7,509 nt of DNA from DATEDA01 sp035286595 (GCA_035286595.1 DATEDA010000101.1:1-7509); one strand, 5' to 3'; positions 1 to 6,695 are shown, counted from the first letter of the stretch. The notes: generated from the sequence alone by a model not told the origin. Made by a program: numbers and translations.

Positions 1-1053
1 TGGCGGGTCGATGGACCGCACTTTCTCGGTCACATCATCAGTCATCTCGTGCTCGACCCGCGCGACGGCCGGACGCTGCTGGCGGCGGCGAAGACCGGTC
101 ACCTCGGTCCGACGGTCTTCCGCTCCACGGATCTCGGCCGCACCTGGAAGGAAGCAGCGCGCCCGCCGGCGTTTGCAAAGGCCCCTGCAGGCGAGAGTGG
201 CCGCGCAGTCGATCACACCTTCTGGCTTACGCCGGGTCACGCAGCCGAGCCGGACGCGTGGTACGCGGGCACCTCCCCGCAGGGGCTCTTCCGTTCGGCC
301 GACGGCGGCGTCACCTGGGAACCGTTCTCCTACATCAACGACGATCCGCAGTACCGGACGTGGATGGGCACCGTCCAGGACGGCACGCCCGACGGGCCGA
401 AGCTGCACTCGATCATCGTCGACCCGCGCGATTCCCGGCACCTGTACTTCGCCATGTCGGGCGGCGGCGTGCACGAGTCCGTCGACGGGGCCCGGACCTT
501 CACTCCCATCGTGAAAGGGCTCGAGGTGGTGGAGGGTTTCGATGCGACCAACATCTCGTTCCACGACCCGCATTGCGTCCGGCTCTGTCCCAGCAATCCG
601 GACCGGCTGTACCAGCAGAATCACTGCGGCATCTACCGGCTCGATCGGCCGTCGAACGCGTGGGTACGGATCGGGAAGAACATGCCGAAGCGCGTCGGCG
701 ACATCGGCTTTCCGCTCGTGGTGCACCCGTGCGATGCCGACACCGTGTGGGTGTTCCCGATGGACGGCACGACCGTCTGGCCGCGCACGAGCCCGGACGG
801 CATTCCCGCGGTCTACGTGACCCGCAACGGCGGCAGGACCTGGCAGCGCTCCGACTCCGGCATGCCGGAACGTCAGGCGTGGTGGACGGTGAAGCGTCAG
901 GCGATGACGGCGGACGCGCAGGACCCCGTCGGCTTGTACTTCGGGACGACGAGCGGCGAGCTGTGGATGAGCCGCGACGAAGGCCGTCGCTGGTCGTGCA
1001 TCGCCCGGCACCTTCCGGAGGTCTACGCCGTGGAAGCGGCCGGGCTGGCCTAG
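1..1053 (+). CDS. Sortilin/BNR-type beta-propeller protein (5' truncated)
   Basis: The frame is open from the first base, so the true start lies left of the window; the GTG at 49 is an internal valine. The visible 350 residues form a beta-propeller of the sortilin/sialidase-like (WD40/YVTN/BNR) superfamily. Five Asp-box blade motifs (S-x-D-x-G-x-T-W type) are visible; numbering from the first base, they are at residues 42-49 (STDLGRTW), 99-106 (SADGGVTW), 160-167 (SVDGARTF, degenerate), 274-281 (TRNGGRTW) and 324-331 (SRDEGRRW). A His/Cys cluster lies between the third and fourth boxes: H188-D-P-H-C192, C196 and N-H208-C209. Database entries often call such proteins glycosyl hydrolases or sialidases, but I see no catalytic set that proves glycosidase activity, so the substrate is unknown. 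No signal peptide can be judged because the N-terminus is missing. The MoaD-like gene follows 13 bases downstream on the same strand and is probably co-transcribed. The propeller fold is confident; the function is not. Confidence 0.85.
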   Translation, partial: WRVDGPHFLGHIISHLVLDPRDGRTLLAAAKTGHLGPTVFRSTDLGRTWKEAARPPAFAKAPAGESGRAVDHTFWLTPGHAAEPDAWYAGTSPQGLFRSADGGVTWEPFSYINDDPQYRTWMGTVQDGTPDGPKLHSIIVDPRDSRHLYFAMSGGGVHESVDGARTFTPIVKGLEVVEGFDATNISFHDPHCVRLCPSNPDRLYQQNHCGIYRLDRPSNAWVRIGKNMPKRVGDIGFPLVVHPCDADTVWVFPMDGTTVWPRTSPDGIPAVYVTRNGGRTWQRSDSGMPERQAWWTVKRQAMTADAQDPVGLYFGTTSGELWMSRDEGRRWSCIARHLPEVYAVEAAGLA

Positions 1054-1066
1054 GCAACCCTGCTCC

Positions 1067-1324
1067 ATGAAGGTGATCATCCCCAGCTCCCTGCGCTCGT
1101 ACACCCAGCGAAGCGAGGCCGAAGCGAGCGGCGCGACGCTGTCCGCCGTCCTCGCCGACCTGGACCGGGCATACCCCGGAATTCGCTTTCGCATGATCGA
1201 CGAGCAGAACAGGATACGGCGCCACATCCGCATCTTCGTGAACGGCGATCAGGTACGCGACCTGTCGCAGCCGTTGCGCGCGACCGACGAGGTAGTGATC
1301 GTTCAAGCGCTCAGCGGCGGTTGA
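1067..1324 (+). CDS. MoaD/ThiS-family ubiquitin-like sulfur carrier
   Basis: This is an 85-residue beta-grasp protein starting at ATG 1067. It opens with the strand MKVIIPSSLRSYT, has a helix near residues 24-36 (ATLSAVLADLDRA), the block IRIFVNGDQVRDL at 54-66, a final strand DEVVIVQALS at 74-83, and ends exactly in Gly84-Gly85. In MoaD and ThiS the terminal diglycine is adenylated by an E1-like enzyme (MoeB/ThiF) and then carries sulfur as a thiocarboxylate. The intact GG implies that this chemistry is possible here. No other molybdopterin, thiamine or E1-like gene is in the window, so I do not call it moaD or thiS. It follows the beta-propeller gene by 13 bases, suggesting a two-gene operon; no convincing Shine-Dalgarno precedes it, so translational coupling is plausible. 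It is convergent with the TPM gene on the other strand. Confidence 0.9.
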   Translation: MKVIIPSSLRSYTQRSEAEASGATLSAVLADLDRAYPGIRFRMIDEQNRIRRHIRIFVNGDQVRDLSQPLRATDEVVIVQALSGG

Positions 1325-1325
1325 C

Positions 1326-1340
1326 GGCGCGCACGGCGCC
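1326..1340. terminator. Weak hairpin between convergent genes
   Basis: The 31 bases between the MoaD-like stop and the convergent TPM stop contain GGCGC (1326-1330) and GCGCC (1336-1340) around a five-base loop. The stem is only 5 bp and has no T tract on either strand, so it would at best be a weak or factor-dependent end point. In DNA this GC-rich it could be chance. Confidence 0.2.
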
Positions 1341-1355
1341 CGGACAGCGGTCGCT

Positions 1356-2297
1356 TCACCAGCTTCCCGACGCCCCGCCGCCGCCCGAGCTGCCGCCGCC
1401 GCCGGAGAAGCCGCCGGAGCTCCCGCCCGAGCTCCACCCGCCGCCGCCGCTCGATCCGATCGTGAACCCGCCGATCGTCGTGCGGCCCTTGGTGCGGATC
1501 TCCCGCTGCGCGCGCCGGTACCAGTCGGAGCGCGAGAGGGCGAACTTCGCGAGCGGATACCCGACGAGATAGATGCCGAGCAGCCAGAGCGCGCCGGTCG
1601 CTCCGACGATCGCCATCGGGAAGACCGCCCAGAACGGGATCAGGAAGACATACAGGAACCACCCGACGCCCGGCGTCGCGATCCCGACCGCCGTGAAGAA
1701 CCCGATGATGCCGAGCACGAACACCCCGATGAGGATGCGCTCGTGGAGCGGCATGTCGGCGGCGCCGGAGTCGAAGAACGACTGGGGCTCGCTCCGCGCC
1801 GGCGCCTGCGGCGCCGCCGACTCGTCGCCGGCGAGCCTCGCGATGACCGCGGCGACGCCCGCCTCGACCCCGCCGTCGAAGTCACCCGACTTGAAGCGCG
1901 GCGTCATCACGTCGCGGATGATGCGGCTCGCGTGCGCGTCGGTGAGCGTGCCCTCGAGGCCGTAGCCGACCTCGATCCGCATCCGCCGCTCGCGCGGGGC
2001 GACGACGACGAGGACGCCGTTGTCCTTGCCTTTCTGGCCGAGCTTCCACCCCTCGAACACCTTCACCGCGAACTCCTCGACGCTCTCGCCGTCCAGCGTC
2101 GGCACTGCGAGCACCGCGATCTGGTTCGTGGTGCGCTCTTCGTGCTCCTTGAGGCGGGCGGTGATGCGACGCTCGGCCTCCGCGCTCAGGATCTCGGCGT
2201 TGTCGACGACGCGGCCGGTGAGGTAGGGAACGTCTACGGCGAGTGCCGCGCCGCACGCGAGCGTTGCACCGAGGGTGAAGGCGAGGGCGACGCGCAT
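1356..2297 (-). CDS. YgcG-like TPM-domain protein, exported and membrane-anchored
   Basis: A 313-residue protein starting at ATG 2297. Residues 1-20 form a signal peptide ending ACGAALA. The TPM domain (named after TLP18.3, Psb32 and MOLO-1) covers about residues 24-156, with VPYLTGRVVDNAEILS at 24-39, GWKLGQKGKDNGVLVVVAP at 83-101 and IEVGYGLEGTLTD at 108-120. Hydrophobic segments follow at about 188-207, 212-231 and 233-250. After a basic stretch (residues 258-270), the C-terminus from about 281 is almost only Gly and Ser and ends ASGSW, which is typical of this family. The TPM domain should therefore face the periplasm. The family is poorly understood: phosphatase activity is reported for a plant relative, and bacterial members are linked to envelope functions. 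The gene begins 3 bases after the stop of the second TPM gene. An AAGGGG ribosome site at 2307-2312, inside that upstream gene, lies 9 bases from the ATG, so the two are translationally coupled. Confidence 0.92.
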   Translation of the reverse strand: MRVALAFTLGATLACGAALAVDVPYLTGRVVDNAEILSAEAERRITARLKEHEERTTNQIAVLAVPTLDGESVEEFAVKVFEGWKLGQKGKDNGVLVVVAPRERRMRIEVGYGLEGTLTDAHASRIIRDVMTPRFKSGDFDGGVEAGVAAVIARLAGDESAAPQAPARSEPQSFFDSGAADMPLHERILIGVFVLGIIGFFTAVGIATPGVGWFLYVFLIPFWAVFPMAIVGATGALWLLGIYLVGYPLAKFALSRSDWYRRAQREIRTKGRTTIGGFTIGSSGGGGWSSGGSSGGFSGGGGSSGGGGASGSW

Positions 2298-2300
2298 CCG

Positions 2301-2945
2301 TCAGCGCCCCTTCTCCTGCACCAGCTCGTCGGCGATCTCGTCGGGACCCCCCTTGGGGAATCCCCGCGCCCGCAGCAGGCGTTCGAGCGCGGCGAGCCCC
2401 TCCAACAGCGCGTCCGCCACGGCGCCCCGTTTCAGCGGCGGCGTCATCGCCGCGATCACCGGCTCGAGCCCGGCGTCCGGCACGCGAGCAGTGACGCCCC
2501 GGTCGCAACGGATCACCACTTCGCGTTCGAACAGGCTGATGAGCAGCAGGATGCCCACCCGGCCGGCAGTGCCGTGCAAGCCGCGCGCGAGGAACATCGC
2601 GTCGGCGTATTGACGCACCTCGGCGTGGGCGCGGTCGCGGTCGAGGAACAGACGCGCGAACGGGGGAACGTACGCCGCTGCGAGAGCGGCGGCGCCGCCG
2701 GTGCAAAGGACGAGCGCCGCTTCGAGGACGGAGAGCTCGGCGCCGCTCCAGCCTTGGCGGAGCCACGCCGCGACGAACGCCGCGAGCAGCGCCGCGGCGG
2801 TGCCGAGCGCAAAGGCCTTCCAGGGGATCTCGGGATAGGCGTCGGCGCGACCTACGACTACGGCCAGGACCTGCACGCCGGCGTGGCGTTCGAGCTCGGC
2901 CGTGCGCGCCTCGACCAGGCGGGCTTCTGCTTCGGTCAGGTGCAT
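2301..2945 (-). CDS. Small TPM-domain membrane protein
   Basis: A 214-residue protein starting at ATG 2945. The start lacks a clear Shine-Dalgarno, but no better start is visible nearby. Two hydrophobic helices lie at about residues 43-62 and 71-94 and form a hairpin. The part after them aligns by eye with the TPM domain of its neighbour: GILLLISLFEREVVIRCD at 131-148 matches GVLVVVAPRERRMRIEVG, and VIAAMTPPLKRG at 163-174 matches VMTPRFKSGD. The first part (residues 3-35, LTEAEARLVEARTAELERHAGVQVLAVVVG) resembles the start of the same fold, so the membrane hairpin appears to be inserted within the domain. There is no signal peptide and no Gly/Ser tail. The protein is presumably an inner-membrane partner of the YgcG-like protein encoded 3 bases downstream. 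lemA, the usual companion of such TPM pairs, is not present between here and pepN. Function unknown. Confidence 0.85.
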   Translation of the reverse strand: MHLTEAEARLVEARTAELERHAGVQVLAVVVGRADAYPEIPWKAFALGTAAALLAAFVAAWLRQGWSGAELSVLEAALVLCTGGAAALAAAYVPPFARLFLDRDRAHAEVRQYADAMFLARGLHGTAGRVGILLLISLFEREVVIRCDRGVTARVPDAGLEPVIAAMTPPLKRGAVADALLEGLAALERLLRARGFPKGGPDEIADELVQEKGR

Positions 2946-2974
2946 GACGCGCGCCAGCGTACGCGGCGCGGCCG

Positions 2975-3020
2975 CCCGCGGCGAGGACGAACCTCGGTGC
3001 GGTGTGAGCGATTCCGCGGG
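2975..3020 (-). other. Nested inverted repeat between pepN and the TPM genes
   Basis: The 81 bases between the pepN stop and the small TPM gene can fold into a two-part structure. The outer stem is 7 bp (2975-2981 with 3014-3020, CCCGCGG/CCGCGGG). Directly abutting it is an inner hairpin with a 5-bp stem (2982-2986 with 2992-2996, CGAGG/CCTCG) and a 5-base loop. There is no T tract, so it is not a classical terminator. It could be a processing or attenuation element in the pepN-TPM transcript, or chance in GC-rich DNA. Confidence 0.25.
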
Positions 3021-3026
3021 CGAGGG

Positions 3027-5669
3027 CTAGGCGAGCGCCTTCGACACCACTTCCGCCACATCCTTGGAGAGGCCCGCGGTGTCGCGGGTCCGCTCGAGCG
3101 CGGCGCGGGCGTGGGCCTGGCGGCCGGCGTCGAACTTCCTCCAGCGGTCGAACGCGCGGGCGATGCGCGCCGCGATCTGCGGGTTGAGCGGATCGAGCTG
3201 GATGACCCAGTCGGCCGCGAACGCGTAGCCTGCTCCGTCCGCAGCGTGGAAGCGCACGTGGTTCGAGCAGAAGCTGCGGATGAGCGCGTAGACCTTGTTC
3301 GGGTTGCGGGGGTCGAACGCCGCGTGCCGCGTGAGGCGCTTCACCCGCTCGAGGGTGTCCGGCAGGCGCGAGGTCGCCTGCACCGCGAGCCACTTGTCCA
3401 CCACGAGCGGCTCGTGCTTCCAGTCGGCGTAGAAGCGCTCGAGCGCCGGCTCGCGCTCCGGCACCGGGGAGTTCGCGAGCGCGCCGAGCGCCGCCATCCG
3501 GTCGGTCATGTTGTCGGCGGCCTCGAACTGCGTCACGCACAGCGCGCGGCTGTCGGCATCCTCCAGTTCCATCAGGTACCCGAGGCAGAGATTGCGCAGC
3601 GCCCGCTTGCCGGCTGATTTCGCGTCGGGACTGTAGGGCCCGGCAACCGTCTGGGACCGGTACGTGCCGGCGATCTCGCCGCGCAGCTCGCCGGCGATCG
3701 TCCGGCGCAATTGCGTTCGCACGGCGTGGATCGCGTCGGGATCGACCACGTCCATCTGCTCGGCGAGGTAGGTCTCCGAGGGCAGCACCAGCGCTTCGGC
3801 GGCGAACGCGGGATCCTTCGGCCCGTCCCGCAGCACGCGCGTGAAGGCATCGACGAACGCTCGCGGGACGTCGGTCTGGCGCCGCGCCTGGTGCGCCTCG
3901 ATGCCGCGCACGAGGATGCCGGTCGCGAGCCGCTGGCCCGCTTCCCAGCGGTTGAAGGCGTCCGCGTCGTGGGCCATGAGCTGCGTCAGCTCGGCCTCGG
4001 TGTAGCCGAACCTCAGGATCACCGGTGCCGAGAACCGGCGGGCGAGCGACGGCACCGGCTTCTCCGGTACGTTCACGAACGTGAAGCGCTCCTCCGGTTT
4101 CCTCACCGAGAGCACCCGGTCGGTGCCGACCGGCGCCGCCTCGCCTTCGAGCTGGAGTGGGAGCTCGTGCCCGGCTGCGTCGAGCAGGCCGACCGCGAGC
4201 GGAATGTGCATCGGCCGCTTGTCCGGTTGCCCCGGGGTCGGCGGGATGGACTGCCTGACGGTGAGGGTGTACCGCTGCGCCGCCGGGTCGTAGTCGGCGC
4301 GCACGTCGAGCACCGGCGTGCCCGCCTGGTCGTACCACAGCATGAACTGGCTGAAATCGGCGCCGCTCGCCTCGGCCATCGCCTCCACGAAGTCGTCGCA
4401 GGTCACCGCCTGGCCGTCGTGGCGCTGGAAGTAGACGTCCATCCCGCGCCGGAACACGCGGGGCCCGATCAGCGTGTGGATCATCCGCACCACCTCGGCG
4501 CCCTTCTCGTACACGGTCGCGGTGTAGAAGTTCGAGATCTCCATGTACGCCTGCGGCCGCACCGGGTGCGCCATCGGGCCGGCGTCCTCGGGGAACTGCG
4601 CGGCGCGAAGCGCGCGCACCTCCTGGATCCGGGTGACCGGACGCGAGTAGGTGTCGGCGCCGAACTCCTGGTCGCGAAACACCGTGAGCCCCTCCTTCAG
4701 GCTGAGCTGGAACCAGTCGCGGCAGGTGACGCGGTTGCCGGTCCAGTTGTGGAAGTACTCGTGCGCGACCACGCGGTCGATGTTGAGGAAGTCGTTGTCG
4801 GTGGCGATGTCGGGCCGGGCCAGGACGTACTTCGTGTTGAAGATGTTGAGGCCCTTGTTCTCCATCGCCCCCATGTTGAAGTCGCCGACTGCGACGATCA
4901 TGTAGCAGTCGAGGTCGACCTCGAGGCCGAAGACCTCCTCGTCCCACTTCATCGACTTCTGGAGGGCCTGCATCGCGAAGGCGCACTGGTCGAGCTTGCC
5001 CGGCTCGACCCAGACCTGGAGCGTCACCTTCCGGCCGGAGCGCGTGACGAACGCGTCCTCGAGCTTCTCCAGCTTCGCCGCGACCATCGCGAAGAGGTAG
5101 GACGGTTTCGGGAACGGGTCCTCCCACTTCACCCAGTGACGGCCGTCCGCCTCGTCTCCCCGCCCCACCGGATTCCCGTTCGAGAGCAGCACCGGGTACT
5201 TCTCGCGATCGGCATGGATCGTCGTCGTGTAGCGCGCCATCACGTCCGGCCGGTCGAGGAAGAACGTGATGCGCCGGAAGCCTTCGGCCTCGCACTGCGT
5301 GAAGAAGCCGTCCTTGGTCGCGTACAAGCCCATCAGCTTGGTGTTCTTGCGCGGCTCGATCCGGACCGACGTCTCGAGCGTGAACGCGTCAGGAACGTCG
5401 GGAATCGTCAGGTGCGTGTCGTCGAGCGCGTACTCGTTCGGCGCCAGCGTCCGCCGGTCGAGCGCCACCGACTCGAGCTGGAGCGCGTCGCCGTCGAGGG
5501 CGAGCGGCGCGTGCGGATCCTTCGCGGCGGGGTTGCGCCGGACCGCGAGCTTCGCGCGCACGCGGGCGAAGTCCTCGCGGAGGTCGACGTCGAGGTCGAC
5601 GGTCGCGATCAGGAACGCCGGCGGCGCGTAATCCTTGAGGTAGATCGTGGTGGGGGCAGGGTCGCGCAT
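3027..5669 (-). CDS. pepN: Aminopeptidase N, M1 family zinc metallopeptidase
   Basis: A cytoplasmic zinc aminopeptidase of 880 residues that removes N-terminal amino acids from peptides during late protein turnover. I start it at ATG 5669. This puts Tyr14 of LKDYAPP one residue from the equivalent Tyr13 in E. coli PepN (870 residues); a further-upstream start would have to be the TTG at 5688-5690. With this start the substrate-anchoring exopeptidase motif GAMEN is at 267-271 and the zinc site HEYFH at 303-307, with the third ligand Glu326 in LKEGLTVFRD. The catalytic Tyr387 in VYEKGAE lies 84 residues after the first zinc histidine, as in E. coli. The helical C-terminal domain is full length, ending in DPLNPQIAARIARAFDRWRKFD and a short tail. 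No signal peptide and no frameshift are seen. It lies 81 bases upstream of the TPM genes on the same strand and may share a transcript with them. No clear Shine-Dalgarno precedes the start. Confidence 0.97.
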   Translation of the reverse strand: MRDPAPTTIYLKDYAPPAFLIATVDLDVDLREDFARVRAKLAVRRNPAAKDPHAPLALDGDALQLESVALDRRTLAPNEYALDDTHLTIPDVPDAFTLETSVRIEPRKNTKLMGLYATKDGFFTQCEAEGFRRITFFLDRPDVMARYTTTIHADREKYPVLLSNGNPVGRGDEADGRHWVKWEDPFPKPSYLFAMVAAKLEKLEDAFVTRSGRKVTLQVWVEPGKLDQCAFAMQALQKSMKWDEEVFGLEVDLDCYMIVAVGDFNMGAMENKGLNIFNTKYVLARPDIATDNDFLNIDRVVAHEYFHNWTGNRVTCRDWFQLSLKEGLTVFRDQEFGADTYSRPVTRIQEVRALRAAQFPEDAGPMAHPVRPQAYMEISNFYTATVYEKGAEVVRMIHTLIGPRVFRRGMDVYFQRHDGQAVTCDDFVEAMAEASGADFSQFMLWYDQAGTPVLDVRADYDPAAQRYTLTVRQSIPPTPGQPDKRPMHIPLAVGLLDAAGHELPLQLEGEAAPVGTDRVLSVRKPEERFTFVNVPEKPVPSLARRFSAPVILRFGYTEAELTQLMAHDADAFNRWEAGQRLATGILVRGIEAHQARRQTDVPRAFVDAFTRVLRDGPKDPAFAAEALVLPSETYLAEQMDVVDPDAIHAVRTQLRRTIAGELRGEIAGTYRSQTVAGPYSPDAKSAGKRALRNLCLGYLMELEDADSRALCVTQFEAADNMTDRMAALGALANSPVPEREPALERFYADWKHEPLVVDKWLAVQATSRLPDTLERVKRLTRHAAFDPRNPNKVYALIRSFCSNHVRFHAADGAGYAFAADWVIQLDPLNPQIAARIARAFDRWRKFDAGRQAHARAALERTRDTAGLSKDVAEVVSKALA

Positions 5670-5747
5670 CGAGGATGGGGCGAAGGGCAAGACAGGCTTC
5701 GGGGGAGAGTTTACCCTTCAGCCATTGCCCGTTCCCCCTCACCCGCC
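5670..5747. promoter_or_regulatory. Divergent pepN/pirin intergenic region
   Basis: These 78 bases separate two divergent starts and must hold, or lie close to, promoters for both genes. The only AT-rich spot is GAGAGTTTACCC at 5705-5716. Read on the minus strand it gives TAAACT, a possible -10 for pepN about 40 bases before its ATG, but no good -35 accompanies it. Neither gene has a recognisable Shine-Dalgarno. I see no clear operator. Confidence 0.4.
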
Positions 5748-6620
5748 ATGGCGTCTCCCGTCGAACACATCATCCGCGGCCGCCCCCGCGACATCGGCGA
5801 CTTCGTCGTGCGGCGCGTGCTGCCGGCTTTCCAGAAGCCGATGGTCGGGCCGTTCATCTTCGTCGACCACATGGGGCCGATCCGGCTCGCGGCGGGCAGC
5901 GGCATGGACGTCCGCCCGCATCCCCACATCGGGCTCGCCACCGTGACCTATCTTTTCGAGGGCGAGATCCTGCACCGCGACAGCCTCGGCTCGGTGCAGG
6001 CAATCCGGCCGGGCGACGTGAACTGGATGGTCGCCGGCCGCGGCATCGCCCACTCGGAGCGCACGCCGCCCGAGCTGCGGGCCGCGGGGCCGCGGGCGCA
6101 CGGTCTTCAGACCTGGGCCGCGCTGCCGAAAGAACGCGAGGAGGTCGAGCCCTCGTTCGCCCACCACCCGGCGTCGAGCCTCCCGGTGGTCGAGATGCCG
6201 GGCGCAACCGTTCGCGTGATCGCGGGCCGCGCCTTCGGCGCGCGCTCGCCGGTCGCGGTGTTCACGGACACGCTGTACGCGGCAGCCGAGCTCGCGCCGG
6301 GGGCGAGCTTCGCGCTCACCGCCGAGCACGAGGAGCGCGGCGTCTACGTCGTCGAGGGAAGGGCGGAGATCGGCGGCACGACCGTCGCAGAGGGCGAGCT
6401 CGCCGCGCTCCAGGAGGGCGCGGAGGTTGAAATCCGTGCGCCCGTCTCCGCGATGCTGATGCTGCTCGGCGGTGCGAAGATGGACGGCCCGCGCTTCATC
6501 TGGTGGAACTTCGTCTCCAGCTCGAAGGAGCGGATCGAGCGCGCGAAGGCCGACTGGCGCGACGACCGCTTCCCGCCCATCCCCGGCGAGACCGAGCGGA
6601 TCCCGCTGCCGGAGAAGTGA
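5748..6620 (+). CDS. Pirin-family bicupin protein
   Basis: A 290-residue pirin-family protein starting at ATG 5748. Pirins are two-cupin, metal-binding proteins; some bacterial members show quercetin 2,3-dioxygenase activity and others bind regulatory or metabolic partners. The N-terminal cupin has the diagnostic HPHIGLATVTYLFEGEILHRD at residues 58-78 and MVAGRGIAHSER at 94-105. The four expected metal ligands are present: His58, His60, His102 and Glu104, equivalent to His56, His58, His101 and Glu103 of human pirin. The C-terminal cupin runs from about 165 to 245, followed by the typical pirin ending GPRFIWWNFVSSSKERIERAKADW at 247-270. Length is normal for the family and no signal peptide is seen, so it is cytoplasmic. 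It is divergent from pepN and stands alone on its strand; the TRAP permease gene converges on it. The substrate cannot be told from sequence. No Shine-Dalgarno is visible before the ATG. Confidence 0.95.
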   Translation: MASPVEHIIRGRPRDIGDFVVRRVLPAFQKPMVGPFIFVDHMGPIRLAAGSGMDVRPHPHIGLATVTYLFEGEILHRDSLGSVQAIRPGDVNWMVAGRGIAHSERTPPELRAAGPRAHGLQTWAALPKEREEVEPSFAHHPASSLPVVEMPGATVRVIAGRAFGARSPVAVFTDTLYAAAELAPGASFALTAEHEERGVYVVEGRAEIGGTTVAEGELAALQEGAEVEIRAPVSAMLMLLGGAKMDGPRFIWWNFVSSSKERIERAKADWRDDRFPPIPGETERIPLPEK

Positions 6621-6639
6621 CGGCGCGTTAGCGCCGTCA
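6618..6639 (+). terminator. Perfect hairpin incorporating the pirin stop codon
   Basis: TGACGGCGC (6618-6626) and GCGCCGTCA (6631-6639) form a perfect 9-bp inverted repeat with a GTTA loop. The first three bases are the pirin stop codon. There is no T tract, so an intrinsic terminator is not proven, but the hairpin is well placed to protect or end the pirin mRNA. Its right arm overlaps the first four bases of the first 25-base repeat. Confidence 0.4.
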
Positions 6640-6660
6640 TCCCCGCGAACGCGGGGATCC
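6636..6660 (+). repeat. 25-base palindromic intergenic repeat, copy 1
   Basis: This copy begins GTCATCCCCGCG and ends CGCGGGGATCC. Bases 6639-6647 and 6650-6658 pair perfectly (9 bp, two-base centre). It is a REP-like element of the kind scattered between genes in many beta- and gammaproteobacteria. Copy 2 follows in the same orientation with a 35-base period; the two match at 22 of 25 positions. Confidence 0.8.
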
Positions 6661-6670
6661 CGTCAGCGCG

Positions 6671-6695
6671 GTCATCCTCGCGTAAGCGGGGATCC
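6671..6695 (+). repeat. 25-base palindromic intergenic repeat, copy 2
   Basis: Same orientation as copy 1, beginning GTCATCCTCGCG. The stem pairs 6674-6681 with 6686-6693 (8 bp) around a GTAA loop; its one mismatch would be a U-G wobble in plus-strand RNA. It faces copy 3, making a REP-pair (BIME-like) layout. Confidence 0.75.

Noticed and set aside
163..198. Possible repeat-encoded peptide (PAFAKAPAGE) inserted in the propeller, resembling 'AFAKATAG' repeat tails
   Set aside because: It sits in register between an Asp box and the DHTFWLTPGH block, and I recall similar PPAF-K-P-GE sequences in family members. It is probably native rather than an insertion.
500..1306. A 268-codon minus-strand open frame opposite the propeller and MoaD-like genes
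   Set aside because: Arg/Ser-rich with no recognisable motif, while the opposite strand carries two clear families.
1743..3617. A 624-codon plus-strand open frame
   Set aside because: Antisense shadow of the TPM genes and the pepN 3' end; long stop-free frames are expected in GC-rich DNA. Its composition is unlike a folded protein.
1882..5295. A 1137-codon minus-strand open frame
   Set aside because: It is the alternate frame of pepN and the TPM genes, rich in Arg, Gly and Ala with no domain. The pepN frame carries the complete catalytic motif set.
5670..5690. Upstream TTG start for pepN adding seven residues
   Set aside because: The ATG at 5669 places the conserved N-terminal Tyr within one residue of E. 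coli PepN, and no ribosome site favours the TTG.
3711..6620. A 969-codon plus-strand open frame running through the pirin gene
   Set aside because: Its first two thirds are antisense to pepN and read as low-complexity Arg/Val/Glu-rich sequence. Only the part from 5748 is real (pirin), so it is not a fusion protein.
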